NCBI RefSeq assembly: GCF_013155335.1
Contig: NZ_JABJQZ010000009.1
Coordinates: 141,349 to 205,348 of the forward strand
Reading direction: 5' to 3'
Length of the DNA stretch: 64,000 bases
Origin: Nocardioides sp. zg-1230
GTDB taxonomy: Bacteria > Actinomycetota > Actinomycetes > Propionibacteriales > Nocardioidaceae
Positions 1 through 8,329 of the stretch are shown here, piece by piece. Both the position numbers and the translations under genes were made by a program. Below the pieces are notes generated by a model. It had not been told where the DNA came from. It saw only the letters and a program-made list of their open reading frames with translations, and ran no database searches. How positions within the stretch are numbered: position 1 is the stretch's first letter; each line of letters begins with the position of its first letter.

Positions 1-1
1 G

Positions 2-685
2 TTCTTCGCCTCCGCGGCGTGGCCGGGCTACACGATGCTCAACGCCACGACCCAGTCGACCCGCTCCGGCGGACCGGTCGCGGGGACGTGGGCCGTCGTC
101 GAGCACATCGGCGACGACGGTTACCTCGCCCTCGCCGACCGCGCACTCGCCGCGGTCGACGCGATCGTGGCGAGCATCGGGCGCGAGCCGGCCCTGCGAC
201 TGGTCGTGCCGCCGGACTCCACGCTCGTGACGCTGGCGACCGACGCCTCGTGCGACCCGTTCACGCTGACCGACGAGCTGGTGGCGCGTGGGTGGTACGT
301 CCAGCCGCAGATCTCCTTCGGCGACGACGGTCCGAGCATCCACCTGTCGGTCAGCGCCGGCACGCTCGTCCACGTCGACGAGTTCGCCACGGCGCTCTCC
401 GACTCGGTCGCGGCGGCGCAGGCAGCCGGCCCGGTGGCCGTCGACCCCGAGGTGGTGGCGTTCATCGAGGCGCTCGACCCGGCCGCGCTCGGCGACGACG
501 ACTTCGACGGCCTGCTCGCCGCGTCGGGGCTCGTCGGTGCGTCGGCCGACGGTGAGCTCGAGCTGCCGAGCCGGATGGCGGAGGTCAACGCGATGCTCGA
601 CGTCGCGTCGCCCCGCATGCGCGAGGCGCTGCTGGTCGCCTTCCTCGACCGGCTCCAGCGGCCCGTCCGCGAGGACGCCCGATGA
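2..685 (+). CDS. PLP-dependent decarboxylase, C-terminal part (5' end outside window)
   Basis: The reading frame is already open at base 2, so this is only the last 227 residues. The visible part fits the C-terminal half of group II PLP-dependent decarboxylases of the sphingosine-1-phosphate-lyase-like branch: an early ASAAWPGY stretch and an STRSGG motif, then the small domain with a GWYVQPQ strand and an HLSVSAG segment. The PLP-binding lysine and N-terminal half are not visible, so the substrate cannot be named. Its stop overlaps the start of ung by four bases (ATGA), which implies translational coupling. Glutamate or aromatic amino acid decarboxylase subfamilies remain possible. Confidence 0.75.
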   Translation, partial: FFASAAWPGYTMLNATTQSTRSGGPVAGTWAVVEHIGDDGYLALADRALAAVDAIVASIGREPALRLVVPPDSTLVTLATDASCDPFTLTDELVARGWYVQPQISFGDDGPSIHLSVSAGTLVHVDEFATALSDSVAAAQAAGPVAVDPEVVAFIEALDPAALGDDDFDGLLAASGLVGASADGELELPSRMAEVNAMLDVASPRMREALLVAFLDRLQRPVREDAR

Positions 686-1392
686 GCGCGCTCGCCGGGC
701 TGGTCGACAAGGGGCTGGTGGCCCCCGACTGGGCCGAGGCCCTGGCCCCCGTCGACGAGCGGATCGCGGAGATGGGCCGCTTCCTGCGCGAGGAGGTGGC
801 CGCCGGTCACGGCTACCAGCCGGCGGGCGACCTGGTGATGCGGGCCTTCCAGCGCCCGCTCGCCGACGTACGCGTCCTGGTCGTGGGGCAGGACCCCTAC
901 CCCAACCCCGCGCACCCGATCGGGCTGAGCTTCGCCGTCGAGCGCCACGCGTGGCCCCTGCCGCCGAGCCTGGTCAACATCTACGTCGAGCTGCGCGACG
1001 ACCTGGGCATCGTCCCGCCGCGACACGGCGACCTGTCGGCGTGGGCCGACCAGGGCGTGATGCTCCTCAACCGCACCCTCACGGTGCGCCCGGGCGACTC
1101 CAACAGCCACCAGGGCAAGGGCTGGGAGGCGGTCACCGAGCGCGCGATCACCGCGCTCGCCGAGCGCGGTGGACCCTGCGCGGCGGTCCTGTGGGGCCGG
1201 CACGCGCAGAAGCTCAGACCGCTCCTCGGCGACGTGCCGTGCGTGGAGTCGGCGCACCCCTCACCGCTGAGCGCGCGACGCGGCTTCTTCGGGTCCAGGC
1301 CCTTCAGCACGGTCAACCGGCTGCTGGAGGAGCAGGGAGCCGAGCCCGTCGACTGGACCCTTCCAGCGTACGACGACGTCCCGGCGCGGTAG
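682..1392 (+). CDS. ung: Uracil-DNA glycosylase, family 1
   Basis: Excises uracil from DNA as the first step of base excision repair, which matters in a GC-rich genome exposed to cytosine deamination. The 236-residue length is normal for family 1. The water-activating loop GQDPY is at residues 69-73, with Asp71 as the expected catalytic acid, and the second motif HPSPLSA begins at His192. The first motif continues with PNP, where E. coli has HGP; mycobacterial enzymes show a similar change. The ATG lies in the four-base overlap with the upstream decarboxylase, so the two are probably co-transcribed. The call is secure. Confidence 0.95.
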   Translation: MSALAGLVDKGLVAPDWAEALAPVDERIAEMGRFLREEVAAGHGYQPAGDLVMRAFQRPLADVRVLVVGQDPYPNPAHPIGLSFAVERHAWPLPPSLVNIYVELRDDLGIVPPRHGDLSAWADQGVMLLNRTLTVRPGDSNSHQGKGWEAVTERAITALAERGGPCAAVLWGRHAQKLRPLLGDVPCVESAHPSPLSARRGFFGSRPFSTVNRLLEEQGAEPVDWTLPAYDDVPAR

Positions 1393-1432
1393 TCCGCCGG
1401 GAGAAGTGCGTGGGAACGCCCCGCTCGACCGC

Positions 1433-1461
1433 TTGCCGCTGGACCACTTGGGGAATATAGT
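1433..1461 (+). promoter_or_regulatory. Sigma-70-type promoter of the LigB dioxygenase gene
   Basis: A -35 box TTGCCG (1433-1438) and a -10 box TATAGT (1456-1461) are separated by exactly 17 bases. The -10 box is overlapped by the palindrome at 1457-1476, so repression by occlusion is the simplest reading. Confidence 0.6.
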
Positions 1462-1476
1462 TGAACCAACAACTAT
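1457..1476. promoter_or_regulatory. Perfect palindrome over the -10 box, probable MarR-type operator
   Basis: Arms ATAGTTG and CAACTAT are perfect inverted repeats of seven bases around a six-base spacer. The 20-bp size and position over the -10 box and expected start site fit a winged-helix repressor dimer. Assignment to the MarR/HxlR group is inference from shape; no such regulator gene lies next to it. Confidence 0.55.
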
Positions 1477-1486
1477 TGAGGATGTC

Positions 1487-2260
1487 ATGACCACTCCCAT
1501 GCCCGCCCTGTACATCGGCCACGGTGCCCCGCCGCTGCTCGACGACCCGATCTGGTCCGGCCAGCTCGCGGCCTGGGCCAAGGACCTGCCGCGCCCCAAG
1601 GCGATCCTCATCGTGTCGGCGCACTGGGAGTCGGCCCCGGTGAGCCTCACCGCGAGCGGCGCGCCGCTGGTCTACGACTTCGGCGGGTTCGCGCCGAAGT
1701 ACTACCGGATGACCTACGAGACGCCGGACGCCTCCGCGCTGGCCCAGCGCGTCGCGGCGATGATGCCGAGCGGCGAGCCGGTCCACCAGCACACCTCACG
1801 CGGGCTCGACCACGGCGCCTGGGTGCCGCTGAAGATCATGTACCCGGAGGCCGACATCCCGGTGCTCCAGATGTCCCTGCCGACCGACGACCCGCACCGG
1901 CTGATGAAGCTCGGCGAGCGGCTGCGTCCCCTGCGCGAGGAGGGCGTGCTCATCATCGGCTCCGGCTTCCTCACCCACGGCCTGCCGTTCCTCAAGGAGT
2001 TCCGCATCGAGGCCGCCGCCCCCGGCTGGTCGGTGGACTTCGACCTCTGGGCCGCCGACGCCCTCACCCGCGGCGACGTCGACACGCTGTCGGCGTACCG
2101 GTCGAAGGCGCCGGGCATGCCGTACGCCCACCCGACCGTCGAGCACTACACGCCGCTGTTCGTGACGCTGGGCGCCGCGACAACCGCCGACGAGCCGGGC
2201 ATCCAGGTCATCGACGGCTACTGGATGGGTCTCTCGAAGCGCTCGCTGCAGGTCGCCTGA
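1487..2260 (+). CDS. LigB-type extradiol dioxygenase (4,5-DOPA dioxygenase family)
   Basis: A 257-residue protein of the class III extradiol ring-cleavage dioxygenase family, YgiD/DOPA-dioxygenase subgroup. These use a metal ion bound by His residues to open catechol-type rings. Visible family features are the N-terminal YIGHGAPP, the SAHWES segment, the central DHGAWVPL, and SGFLTHGL. The ATG at 1487 follows GAGG with five-base spacing; an upstream in-frame extension would run through the promoter and palindrome, so the shorter start is preferred. It stands alone with its own promoter and operator, suggesting induction by a small aromatic or electrophile. The true substrate is unknown, and some homologues have little DOPA activity. 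Confidence 0.85.
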   Translation: MTTPMPALYIGHGAPPLLDDPIWSGQLAAWAKDLPRPKAILIVSAHWESAPVSLTASGAPLVYDFGGFAPKYYRMTYETPDASALAQRVAAMMPSGEPVHQHTSRGLDHGAWVPLKIMYPEADIPVLQMSLPTDDPHRLMKLGERLRPLREEGVLIIGSGFLTHGLPFLKEFRIEAAAPGWSVDFDLWAADALTRGDVDTLSAYRSKAPGMPYAHPTVEHYTPLFVTLGAATTADEPGIQVIDGYWMGLSKRSLQVA

Positions 2261-2270
2261 GGACCTGAAC

Positions 2271-2276
2271 TAGTCT
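2271..2276 (+). promoter_or_regulatory. -10 box of pyridoxal kinase gene, leaderless
   Basis: TAGTCT ends six bases before the GTG start at 2283, so the transcript probably begins at the start codon. There is no Shine-Dalgarno sequence at this start. Confidence 0.45.
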
Positions 2277-2282
2277 CGCTCC

Positions 2283-3146
2283 GTGCGCGTCCTCTCGATC
2301 CAGTCCCACGTCGCCTACGGCCACGTCGGCAACTCCGCGGCCGTCTTCCCCCTCCAGCGCCTCGGCCACGAGGTGTGGCCGGTGCTGACGGTGAACTTCT
2401 CCAACCACACCGGGTACGGCGCCTGGCGCGGGCCGCTGATCGCGGCCGAGGACGTCGCCGAGGTGATCACCGGCATCGGCGAGCGGGGCGCCTTCGAGAC
2501 GTGTGACGCGGTCCTGTCGGGCTACCAGGGCTCGCCGGAGATCGCCGACGTCATCGTGGACGCGGTCGCGCAGGTCAAGGCGGCCAACCCCGACGCGACG
2601 TACACCTGCGACCCGGTCATGGGCAACGCGACCTCGGGGTGCTTCGTCAACCCGGCGATCCCGCCGAAGTACCGCTCGACGGTGATCCCGGTCGCCGACG
2701 TGCTGACGCCCAACCAGTTCGAGCTCGGCTTCATCACCGACCGCGACTCCCTGAGCGGCCCCTCGTCGCTCGACGACGTCCTGGCCGCCGTCGACGAGGT
2801 GCGCGCCCTCGGGCCGTCGACGGTGCTGGTCACGTCGGTGGACCGTGAGGGTGCCGACGACGGCGTCATCGAGATGCTCGCCGTCACCGCCGACGGCGCC
2901 TGGCTGGTGACGACCCCGCGCCTGCCGATGAAGGCCAACGGGTCCGGCGACATCACCGCCGCCCTGTTCACCGCCCACCTGCGCACGACCGGATCCCCCG
3001 CCGAGGCCCTCGCCCGGACGGCCTCGTCGGTCTTCGCCGTGCTGAAGAAGACCCTCGACTCCGGCGAGCGGGAGCTCCGCCTGATCGCCGCGCAGGACGC
3101 GATCGCGTCGCCCGCCTGCGAGTTCGAGGTGCAGCAGGTCCGCTAG
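2283..3146 (+). CDS. pdxY: Pyridoxal kinase
   Basis: Phosphorylates pyridoxal to pyridoxal 5'-phosphate in the B6 salvage pathway (ribokinase-like fold). The 287-residue protein begins with the family's SIQSHVAYGHVGNS pattern, has DPVMGN in the middle, a TPNQFE segment, and the anion-hole/catalytic region KANGSGD near residues 219-225, with the Asp as expected base. The GTG start is set by the conserved N-terminus and by the -10 box six bases upstream. The 3' end overlaps an HNH remnant on the other strand by four bases. PdxY and PdxK cannot be separated by eye. Confidence 0.92.
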   Translation: MRVLSIQSHVAYGHVGNSAAVFPLQRLGHEVWPVLTVNFSNHTGYGAWRGPLIAAEDVAEVITGIGERGAFETCDAVLSGYQGSPEIADVIVDAVAQVKAANPDATYTCDPVMGNATSGCFVNPAIPPKYRSTVIPVADVLTPNQFELGFITDRDSLSGPSSLDDVLAAVDEVRALGPSTVLVTSVDREGADDGVIEMLAVTADGAWLVTTPRLPMKANGSGDITAALFTAHLRTTGSPAEALARTASSVFAVLKKTLDSGERELRLIAAQDAIASPACEFEVQQVR

Positions 3147-3382
3147 TACGACTTCCCCTCGGCGTAGCGCGTGGAGCAACCGCAGATCGCGCAGGCATGC
3201 TGCTGGGCTTCGAGCAGGTAGGTCCGGATGTAGTGCCCGACGTTCGTGGCGGTCTGTGCCACGCCCGTGGACAGCCAGCGCTCGATCTTGCTCCTGGGCT
3301 CCATCGCGCGCTGGCGCCTGTTGCTGCAGTACACCTTCTGGTGTCGCTTGGTCAGGGTCGCGCCGCACCCGAGGCAGCTCAT
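3143..3382 (-). pseudogene. Truncated HNH-endonuclease-like protein beside tRNA-Thr
   Basis: A 79-residue reading frame starting at an ATG. It has two CxxC-type elements (CLGCG near the start and CAICG near the end) and a middle helix containing KIERWLSTG. In homing or phage-type HNH proteins a CxxCG like the second one is followed by the HNH core, but here the frame stops about ten residues later, so no His-Asn-His site is present. It lies just downstream of the tRNA-Thr 3' end on the same strand. I read it as a remnant of an element once inserted there. A small functional zinc-ribbon protein cannot be excluded. Confidence 0.5.
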
Positions 3383-3414
3383 GTGACGACGCCAGGTGTC
3401 CCCACCGACACCGG

Positions 3415-3486
3415 AGCCGCGTGAGAGATTCGAACTCTCGCAACCCAATTTACAAGATTGGTGCTCTACCCCTGAGCTAACGCGGC
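3415..3486 (-). tRNA. tRNA-Thr (anticodon TGT)
   Basis: The cloverleaf folds fully. Acceptor arms are GCCGCGT / ACGCGGC, the D arm contains AGCTCAGGGGTAGAGC, the anticodon stem CCAAT/ATTGG holds loop CTTGTAA, and the T arm is GAGAG-TTCGAAT-CTCTC. The anticodon TGT is at 3452-3454 and reads ACA. CCA is not encoded. Confidence 0.95.
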
Positions 3487-3526
3487 GTGCGCCCGAGGGC
3501 GCGGCGGCCATCCTAGGTGAGGGAGG

Positions 3527-5371
3527 ATGTCGCCCGTGAGCCTCCTCCACGACCCCCACCACGACGGGTCCCCGCTCTACGTCTCCGACGAGGCACCTGA
3601 GCTCGGCACCAGCGCCACCGTCCGGGTCCGCACCAGCGCCGACGACCCGATCGACGCGGTCTGGCTGCGCACGACGTACGACGCCGAGCCGGTCTACCAC
3701 CCGATGACCTCGACGACCACCGGCGACATCGTCTGGTGGGAGGGCGAGCTGCCGGTGCACAACCCGGTGACGCACTACCGCTTCCTCATCGTGCGAAGCG
3801 GTGGCGAGGAGCAGGAGTGGCTCACCGGCGCCGGGCTGGTGGGCCACGACCTGCCTGACGCCGCCGACTTCCGGCTCACCGCCCACGCGCCCGCGCCCGA
3901 CTGGGGGCGTGACGGCGTCGTGTACCAGGTGTTCCCCGACCGGTTCGCGCGCTCCGCGGCCGCCGACCTCCGCGAGCTGCCCGACTGGGCGCTCCCGGCC
4001 GAGTGGGACGACGAGGTGGTCTTCGAGGGCAGCGACCCGCGCACCCCGATGCAGCTCTACGGCGGCGACCTCGACGGCATCACCGAGCACCTCGACCACG
4101 TCGCCGCGGTCGGGGCCGACATCGTCTACACGACGCCGGTCTTCCCCGGCGAGAGCAACCACCGCTACAACGCGACGACCTTCACCGAGGTCGACCCGCT
4201 GCTCGGTGGCAGCGAGGCGTACGCCCGGCTGAGCGCGGCGGTGCACGAGCGGGGCTGGCGGATCCTGGGCGACCTCACCACCAACCACACGGGCGACACC
4301 CACGAGTGGTTCCTCTCCGCGGTCGACGACCCGCGCGACCCGCACCGCTCCTTCTACTACTTCGAGGACGACGGCACCTACGCCGACTGGATGGGCCACG
4401 GCACGCTGCCGAAGATCAACCACGCCAACCTCGACGTCCGCCATGCGATGGTCGACGGACCCGACTCCGTCGTCGGTCGCTGGCTCCAGAAGCCCTATGC
4501 CGTCGACGGCTGGCGCATCGACGTCGCCAACATGACCGGCCGCCTCGGCGCCATCGACGTCGCCCACGAGGTCGCCCGCACCGTGCGCGCCACCGCGGCG
4601 GCCCTGCACGAGGACCCGTGGGTCATCGGCGAGCACAACCACGACGCGACCGGTGACGTCGACGGCGACGGCTGGCACGGCACGATGAACTACTCCGGCT
4701 TCTCGTGGCCGGTCTGGTCGTGGCTGCGCGACCCGGCCTCTCCCGCGCGCCCGTTCGGCCGCCCCGTCCCGGTGCCCCGGCGCGGGGGTCCGGCCGTCGT
4801 CGAGACGTTCCGGGCGTGGCAGGGGGCCCTCGGCTGGCGGGCCACCGCGTCGAGCTGGAACATCCTCGGGTCGCACGACTCGGCCCGCATCCGCACGCTC
4901 GTCGGCGGCGACGCCGCCGTCCACCGGGTCGCTGCCGGCATGCAGTTCACGATGCCGGGCGTGCCGATGGTCTTCGCCGGCGACGAGATCGGGCTCGAGG
5001 GCGTCAACGGCGAGGACGCCCGCCGCCCGATGCCGTGGCACCGCCGGGAGGAGTGGGACGAGCAGACGCTGGCGACGTACGCCGACCTGGCCCGGCTCCG
5101 GCGCGAGCACCCGGCGCTGCGCCGGGGCGGTCTCCGTTGGGCGCACGTCGACGCCGACACCATCGCCTACCTGCGTGAGCACCCCGACCAGACCGTGCTG
5201 GTCGTCGCGCGCCGCGCCGTGGGCGATGCCTTCACGCTCCCCGCGGCGTCCGGCCGGCACCTCTTCGCGTCCGAACCGGGCGGTGCCGACCTGGCCGCCG
5301 GCCCCGACGGTGTCGAGGTGCCGGCATCCCCCGGGTCGCGTCTCGACATCTGGGAGATCGGCGCCGGGTAG
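3527..5371 (+). CDS. GH13 alpha-glucan hydrolase (neopullulanase / maltodextrin glucosidase-like)
   Basis: A 614-residue glycoside hydrolase of family 13, probably intracellular since no signal peptide is seen. The first ~120 residues look like the beta-sandwich (CBM34-like) domain typical of cyclomaltodextrinase and neopullulanase. The barrel shows VVYQVFPDRF, GWRIDVAN with nucleophile Asp332, VIGEHNHD with acid/base Glu369, and GSHDSAR with the third acidic residue Asp451. A short beta domain closes the protein. The ATG is used here, but GTG at 3536 has better spacing from GGGAGG (3521-3526). The role is probably maltodextrin or glycogen breakdown; the exact bond specificity cannot be read. 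Confidence 0.88.
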   Translation: MSPVSLLHDPHHDGSPLYVSDEAPELGTSATVRVRTSADDPIDAVWLRTTYDAEPVYHPMTSTTTGDIVWWEGELPVHNPVTHYRFLIVRSGGEEQEWLTGAGLVGHDLPDAADFRLTAHAPAPDWGRDGVVYQVFPDRFARSAAADLRELPDWALPAEWDDEVVFEGSDPRTPMQLYGGDLDGITEHLDHVAAVGADIVYTTPVFPGESNHRYNATTFTEVDPLLGGSEAYARLSAAVHERGWRILGDLTTNHTGDTHEWFLSAVDDPRDPHRSFYYFEDDGTYADWMGHGTLPKINHANLDVRHAMVDGPDSVVGRWLQKPYAVDGWRIDVANMTGRLGAIDVAHEVARTVRATAAALHEDPWVIGEHNHDATGDVDGDGWHGTMNYSGFSWPVWSWLRDPASPARPFGRPVPVPRRGGPAVVETFRAWQGALGWRATASSWNILGSHDSARIRTLVGGDAAVHRVAAGMQFTMPGVPMVFAGDEIGLEGVNGEDARRPMPWHRREEWDEQTLATYADLARLRREHPALRRGGLRWAHVDADTIAYLREHPDQTVLVVARRAVGDAFTLPAASGRHLFASEPGGADLAAGPDGVEVPASPGSRLDIWEIGAG

Positions 5372-5399
5372 CAGCCGCCCACTCGTGCTCGTGCACGGC

Positions 5400-5405
5400 T
5401 AGTGT
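5400..5405 (+). promoter_or_regulatory. -10 box of the DUF4032 gene, leaderless
   Basis: TAGTGT ends six bases before the ATG at 5412, with no ribosome-binding site between them. Confidence 0.4.
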
Positions 5406-5411
5406 CATCGC

Positions 5412-6620
5412 ATGGCCATGCGGATCGTCGCCAGCCGGCCGGACCCGGCCATCCTGCGCCTGCCCTGGCACCTGCCGCTGGAGGAGTGGCCGGACGACGT
5501 CGTCGTCCCGCTGCCCCGTGGACTCTCGCGCCACGTCGTGCGCATCGTGCGGCTCGGCAGCAGCGTCTACGCCGTCAAGGAGACCAACGACGACATCGCC
5601 TTCCGGGAGTACCGGATGCTGCGCGACCTCCAGCGCATGGGGATGCCGTCGGTCGTGCCGCAGGGCGTCGTCACCGGGCGCGAGGACCGCGACGGCGAGG
5701 ACCTGCCGGCCGCCCTCATCACCCACCACCTGAGGTTCTCGCTGCCCTACCGCAGCCTGTTCAGCCGCGGCATGGACGCCGAGCACGTGCCGACGCTCAT
5801 CGACGCCATCGTCGTGCTGCTGGTCCGCCTGCACCTCGCCGGCTTCTACTGGGGCGACGTGTCACTGTCCAACGTGCTCTTCCGGCGCGACGCCGGCGCG
5901 CTCGCGGCCTACCTCGTGGACGCCGAGACCGGCGAGCTGCACGAGGCGGTGGGCGACCGGCTGCGGGAGTACGACATCACGGTGGGCTGCGAGAACATCT
6001 TCGCCGAGCTGATGGACCTCAGTGCGAGCGGCGCGGTCCAGCGCCCCATCGACGGCTTCGAGATCATCGAGCACCTGCGCTCGCGCTACGAGGCGCTGTG
6101 GCGCGAGCTGACCGACCTCGAGGAGTTCGGCGCCGACGAGATGTGGCGCATCGAGCGTCGTGTCGAGCGGCTCAACGATCTCGGCTTCGACGTCGACGAG
6201 CTCGACATCGTCACCGACCTCGGCGGCGACACGATCCGCATCCAGCCCAAGGTGGTGGACCTCGGTCACCACACCCGCGAGCTGCGCGACCTCACCGGCA
6301 TGACGGTCGAGGACAACCAGGCCCGCCGGATCCTCAACGACATCGCCTCGTTCACCGCCCACTTCGACCTCGGGCGCGAGGACCGCCACGTCGTGGCCAG
6401 CCGCTGGATGCACGAGATCTTCGAGCCCATCATGACGATGATCCCGCCCGACGCCAGCGGCAAGCTCGAGCCGGCCGAGATCTTCCACGAGATCCTCGAG
6501 CACCGCTGGTACCTCTCCGAGAAGGCCGGCCACGAGGTCAACATCCACGAGACCGCTCGCGACTACATCGACCGCTTCCTCACTGCCAAGCCCGACGAGG
6601 CGATCACGGGTCAGGAGTGA
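5412..6620 (+). CDS. DUF4032 protein with lipopolysaccharide-kinase-like domain
   Basis: A 402-residue cytoplasmic protein of the actinobacterial DUF4032 family. The N-terminal half is protein-kinase-like: YAVKE gives the ATP-lysine strand near residue 56, and GFYWGDVSLSNVL with VDAET correspond to the catalytic loop and metal-binding Asp of InaA/RIO-like kinases. The catalytic-loop Asp sits in GD rather than HGD or HRD. The C-terminal half is the DUF4032 part and has no known activity. It ends three bases before the convergent HTH gene. Neither substrate nor kinase activity has been inferred from neighbours. Confidence 0.8.
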   Translation: MAMRIVASRPDPAILRLPWHLPLEEWPDDVVVPLPRGLSRHVVRIVRLGSSVYAVKETNDDIAFREYRMLRDLQRMGMPSVVPQGVVTGREDRDGEDLPAALITHHLRFSLPYRSLFSRGMDAEHVPTLIDAIVVLLVRLHLAGFYWGDVSLSNVLFRRDAGALAAYLVDAETGELHEAVGDRLREYDITVGCENIFAELMDLSASGAVQRPIDGFEIIEHLRSRYEALWRELTDLEEFGADEMWRIERRVERLNDLGFDVDELDIVTDLGGDTIRIQPKVVDLGHHTRELRDLTGMTVEDNQARRILNDIASFTAHFDLGREDRHVVASRWMHEIFEPIMTMIPPDASGKLEPAEIFHEILEHRWYLSEKAGHEVNIHETARDYIDRFLTAKPDEAITGQE

Positions 6621-6623
6621 TTC

Positions 6624-8114
6624 TCACACCGCGACGCGTGGGCCGCGCTCGATCCACCACCTGGCCGACCCGCGCACGCTCTCGGTGAGGTCCTCGTCCG
6701 CCGCGATGTCCGGCAGCGCCGGGTGGCCGCTCATGCCGATGGCGTACGTCGCCGCCCGAGCCGTGTCCGGGTCGGCCAGCGCCCGTCGGACGACGTCCAG
6801 GGGGAGCAGGCCGCCCGAGGAGCCCACGACCTGCAAGCCGGCCCCCCTCAGCACGGGGTCGGGCGAGTCGAGCCATTCGAGGGCCGGGGCGACGATCCTG
6901 CCCGTCAGCGCTCCGTGGACGCGACGCGCCATCCGGTGTCGCAGTCGCTGGTCCGGCTCGGCCTCGACGAGCTCGCCGAGCCGGTCCCACACCGGGTGGG
7001 CCAGTGCCGGCACAGCCCCGAGGAGGAAGTAGGCGGTGACCGCGCGGCTCTCCCAGTGGCCGAAACCGATGTCGAACAGCAGCCGTGCCAGCATCGGCTG
7101 CTCGCCGACGCCGACCGTGCGGGTGACGTCGTCAGCGATGGCGGCGCACTGCGCCCAGTGCCGGTTGGTCCGGTGACGCTCGAAACCCTCGACGTCGGGC
7201 ACCGGCGGCAGGGGGCGCGCCGGCGTGTGATGAGTCCCCGTCCAGGTCGCGGCGGGCGCAAGGCGGATGAGGTGGGCGATCCACTCCTCCTGTGCCGACC
7301 CTGGCTCCGACGCGTCGTACGCCTCGATGAGGTGGGGCACGACGTCCGGCCAGAACGCACCACGGGGACTGATCTCGGCCATGTTCTCGAGCGCGAGCGC
7401 TCCGCACGTCGCAACATAGGGCCGGTCTGCACGCAGCAGCTCGAGGCACCACTGGACGGCGTCGGGAGTGACAGCCTCCCCCACCGCACTGAGCAGGTCA
7501 CCGAGTCCCTGCGCATGGGGGCGGGCGACCTCGCGTCGCGCCGCTCGCAGGACGAGGAATCCGTAGTCGCTGCAGCGCACCTTGGCCAGCGCCTCGTATC
7601 GCGTCGGGTAGCCGTGCCCGCACGATCGGGCCAACTCGTCCACCAGCCGGTCGATGGTGCGTTGGGCCAGCGCCTCCGGGAGGGCGACGTTCCCACGAAC
7701 CGAGATCGCGCGCGCCCACCGGAGCCACTCGCCGCCCGTCACGTCGTCGACGCTGTCGAGGCGTCCGGTGAGCTCGGAGAGCTCGATGACCGTGGAGATC
7801 GGTGGCCCCGGGCGGGCGTCCCCCGGGCTCACCCACGGGAAGGTCCGCGCCAGCACGTCGATCGGCGCGCGTAGGGAACCCTCCTCCAGCCCGAGCACCC
7901 GCTCGTAGCCGTCCACCAAGGACCCGTCGCGCAGCTGTCCGGTCTCCGCGCGGGACAGCCGGGCCGGGCTGGTGCCGATCGCCGCCGCGACGGTCCTCAT
8001 CCGGTTGTCGTCGACGTGCGCGGTGACCCGGGCCATGCGGAGGATCCAGGCGATGCGGGCGCGCACGTCGATGGCGCCGCCGTTGAGCGACGTTGCGTCG
8101 TCGACGACAGTCAT
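6624..8114 (-). CDS. XRE-like helix-turn-helix protein with HEAT-like C-terminal region
   Basis: A 496-residue protein. Residues ~18-70 form an XRE-type helix-turn-helix (a MRTVAAAIGTSPARLSRAE core). The rest is alanine/leucine-rich and helical; its last ~150 residues read as repeated short helix pairs of the HEAT/armadillo kind, for example ALEWLDSPDPVLRGAGLQVV. The ATG at 8114 is chosen because the helix-turn-helix follows directly; an upstream extension would be Arg/Pro-rich noise. It stands alone, convergent with the DUF4032 gene. I recognise no specific regulon. A DNA-binding head on a long solenoid suggests sensing by protein contact, which is inference. Confidence 0.65.
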   Translation of the reverse strand: MTVVDDATSLNGGAIDVRARIAWILRMARVTAHVDDNRMRTVAAAIGTSPARLSRAETGQLRDGSLVDGYERVLGLEEGSLRAPIDVLARTFPWVSPGDARPGPPISTVIELSELTGRLDSVDDVTGGEWLRWARAISVRGNVALPEALAQRTIDRLVDELARSCGHGYPTRYEALAKVRCSDYGFLVLRAARREVARPHAQGLGDLLSAVGEAVTPDAVQWCLELLRADRPYVATCGALALENMAEISPRGAFWPDVVPHLIEAYDASEPGSAQEEWIAHLIRLAPAATWTGTHHTPARPLPPVPDVEGFERHRTNRHWAQCAAIADDVTRTVGVGEQPMLARLLFDIGFGHWESRAVTAYFLLGAVPALAHPVWDRLGELVEAEPDQRLRHRMARRVHGALTGRIVAPALEWLDSPDPVLRGAGLQVVGSSGGLLPLDVVRRALADPDTARAATYAIGMSGHPALPDIAADEDLTESVRGSARWWIERGPRVAV

Positions 8115-8329
8115 CCGGGGTCGCTCTCGCACGGGCGGAGTATGTGCGGGCCGGTCGTCGAGCGCCTCACCCTTTCCGCGAGGTAAGGGGGATCTACGGG
8201 GAACGTGAGGGCCACGTGGCGGCACGGGACCACCGGGCGGGTTTCAGCCTGGCAAGATCGTGAATCCCGTGGCGCCCGGGTAGACGGACGATGCAGGATC
8301 GCGACCACCACAACGTCATCGGGGGAACC

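Noticed and set aside
3143..5260. A 705-codon minus-strand frame opposite the GH13 gene
   Set aside because: Only its last 79 codons, beyond the tRNA, look like protein; the rest is the mirror of a well-supported GH13 enzyme.
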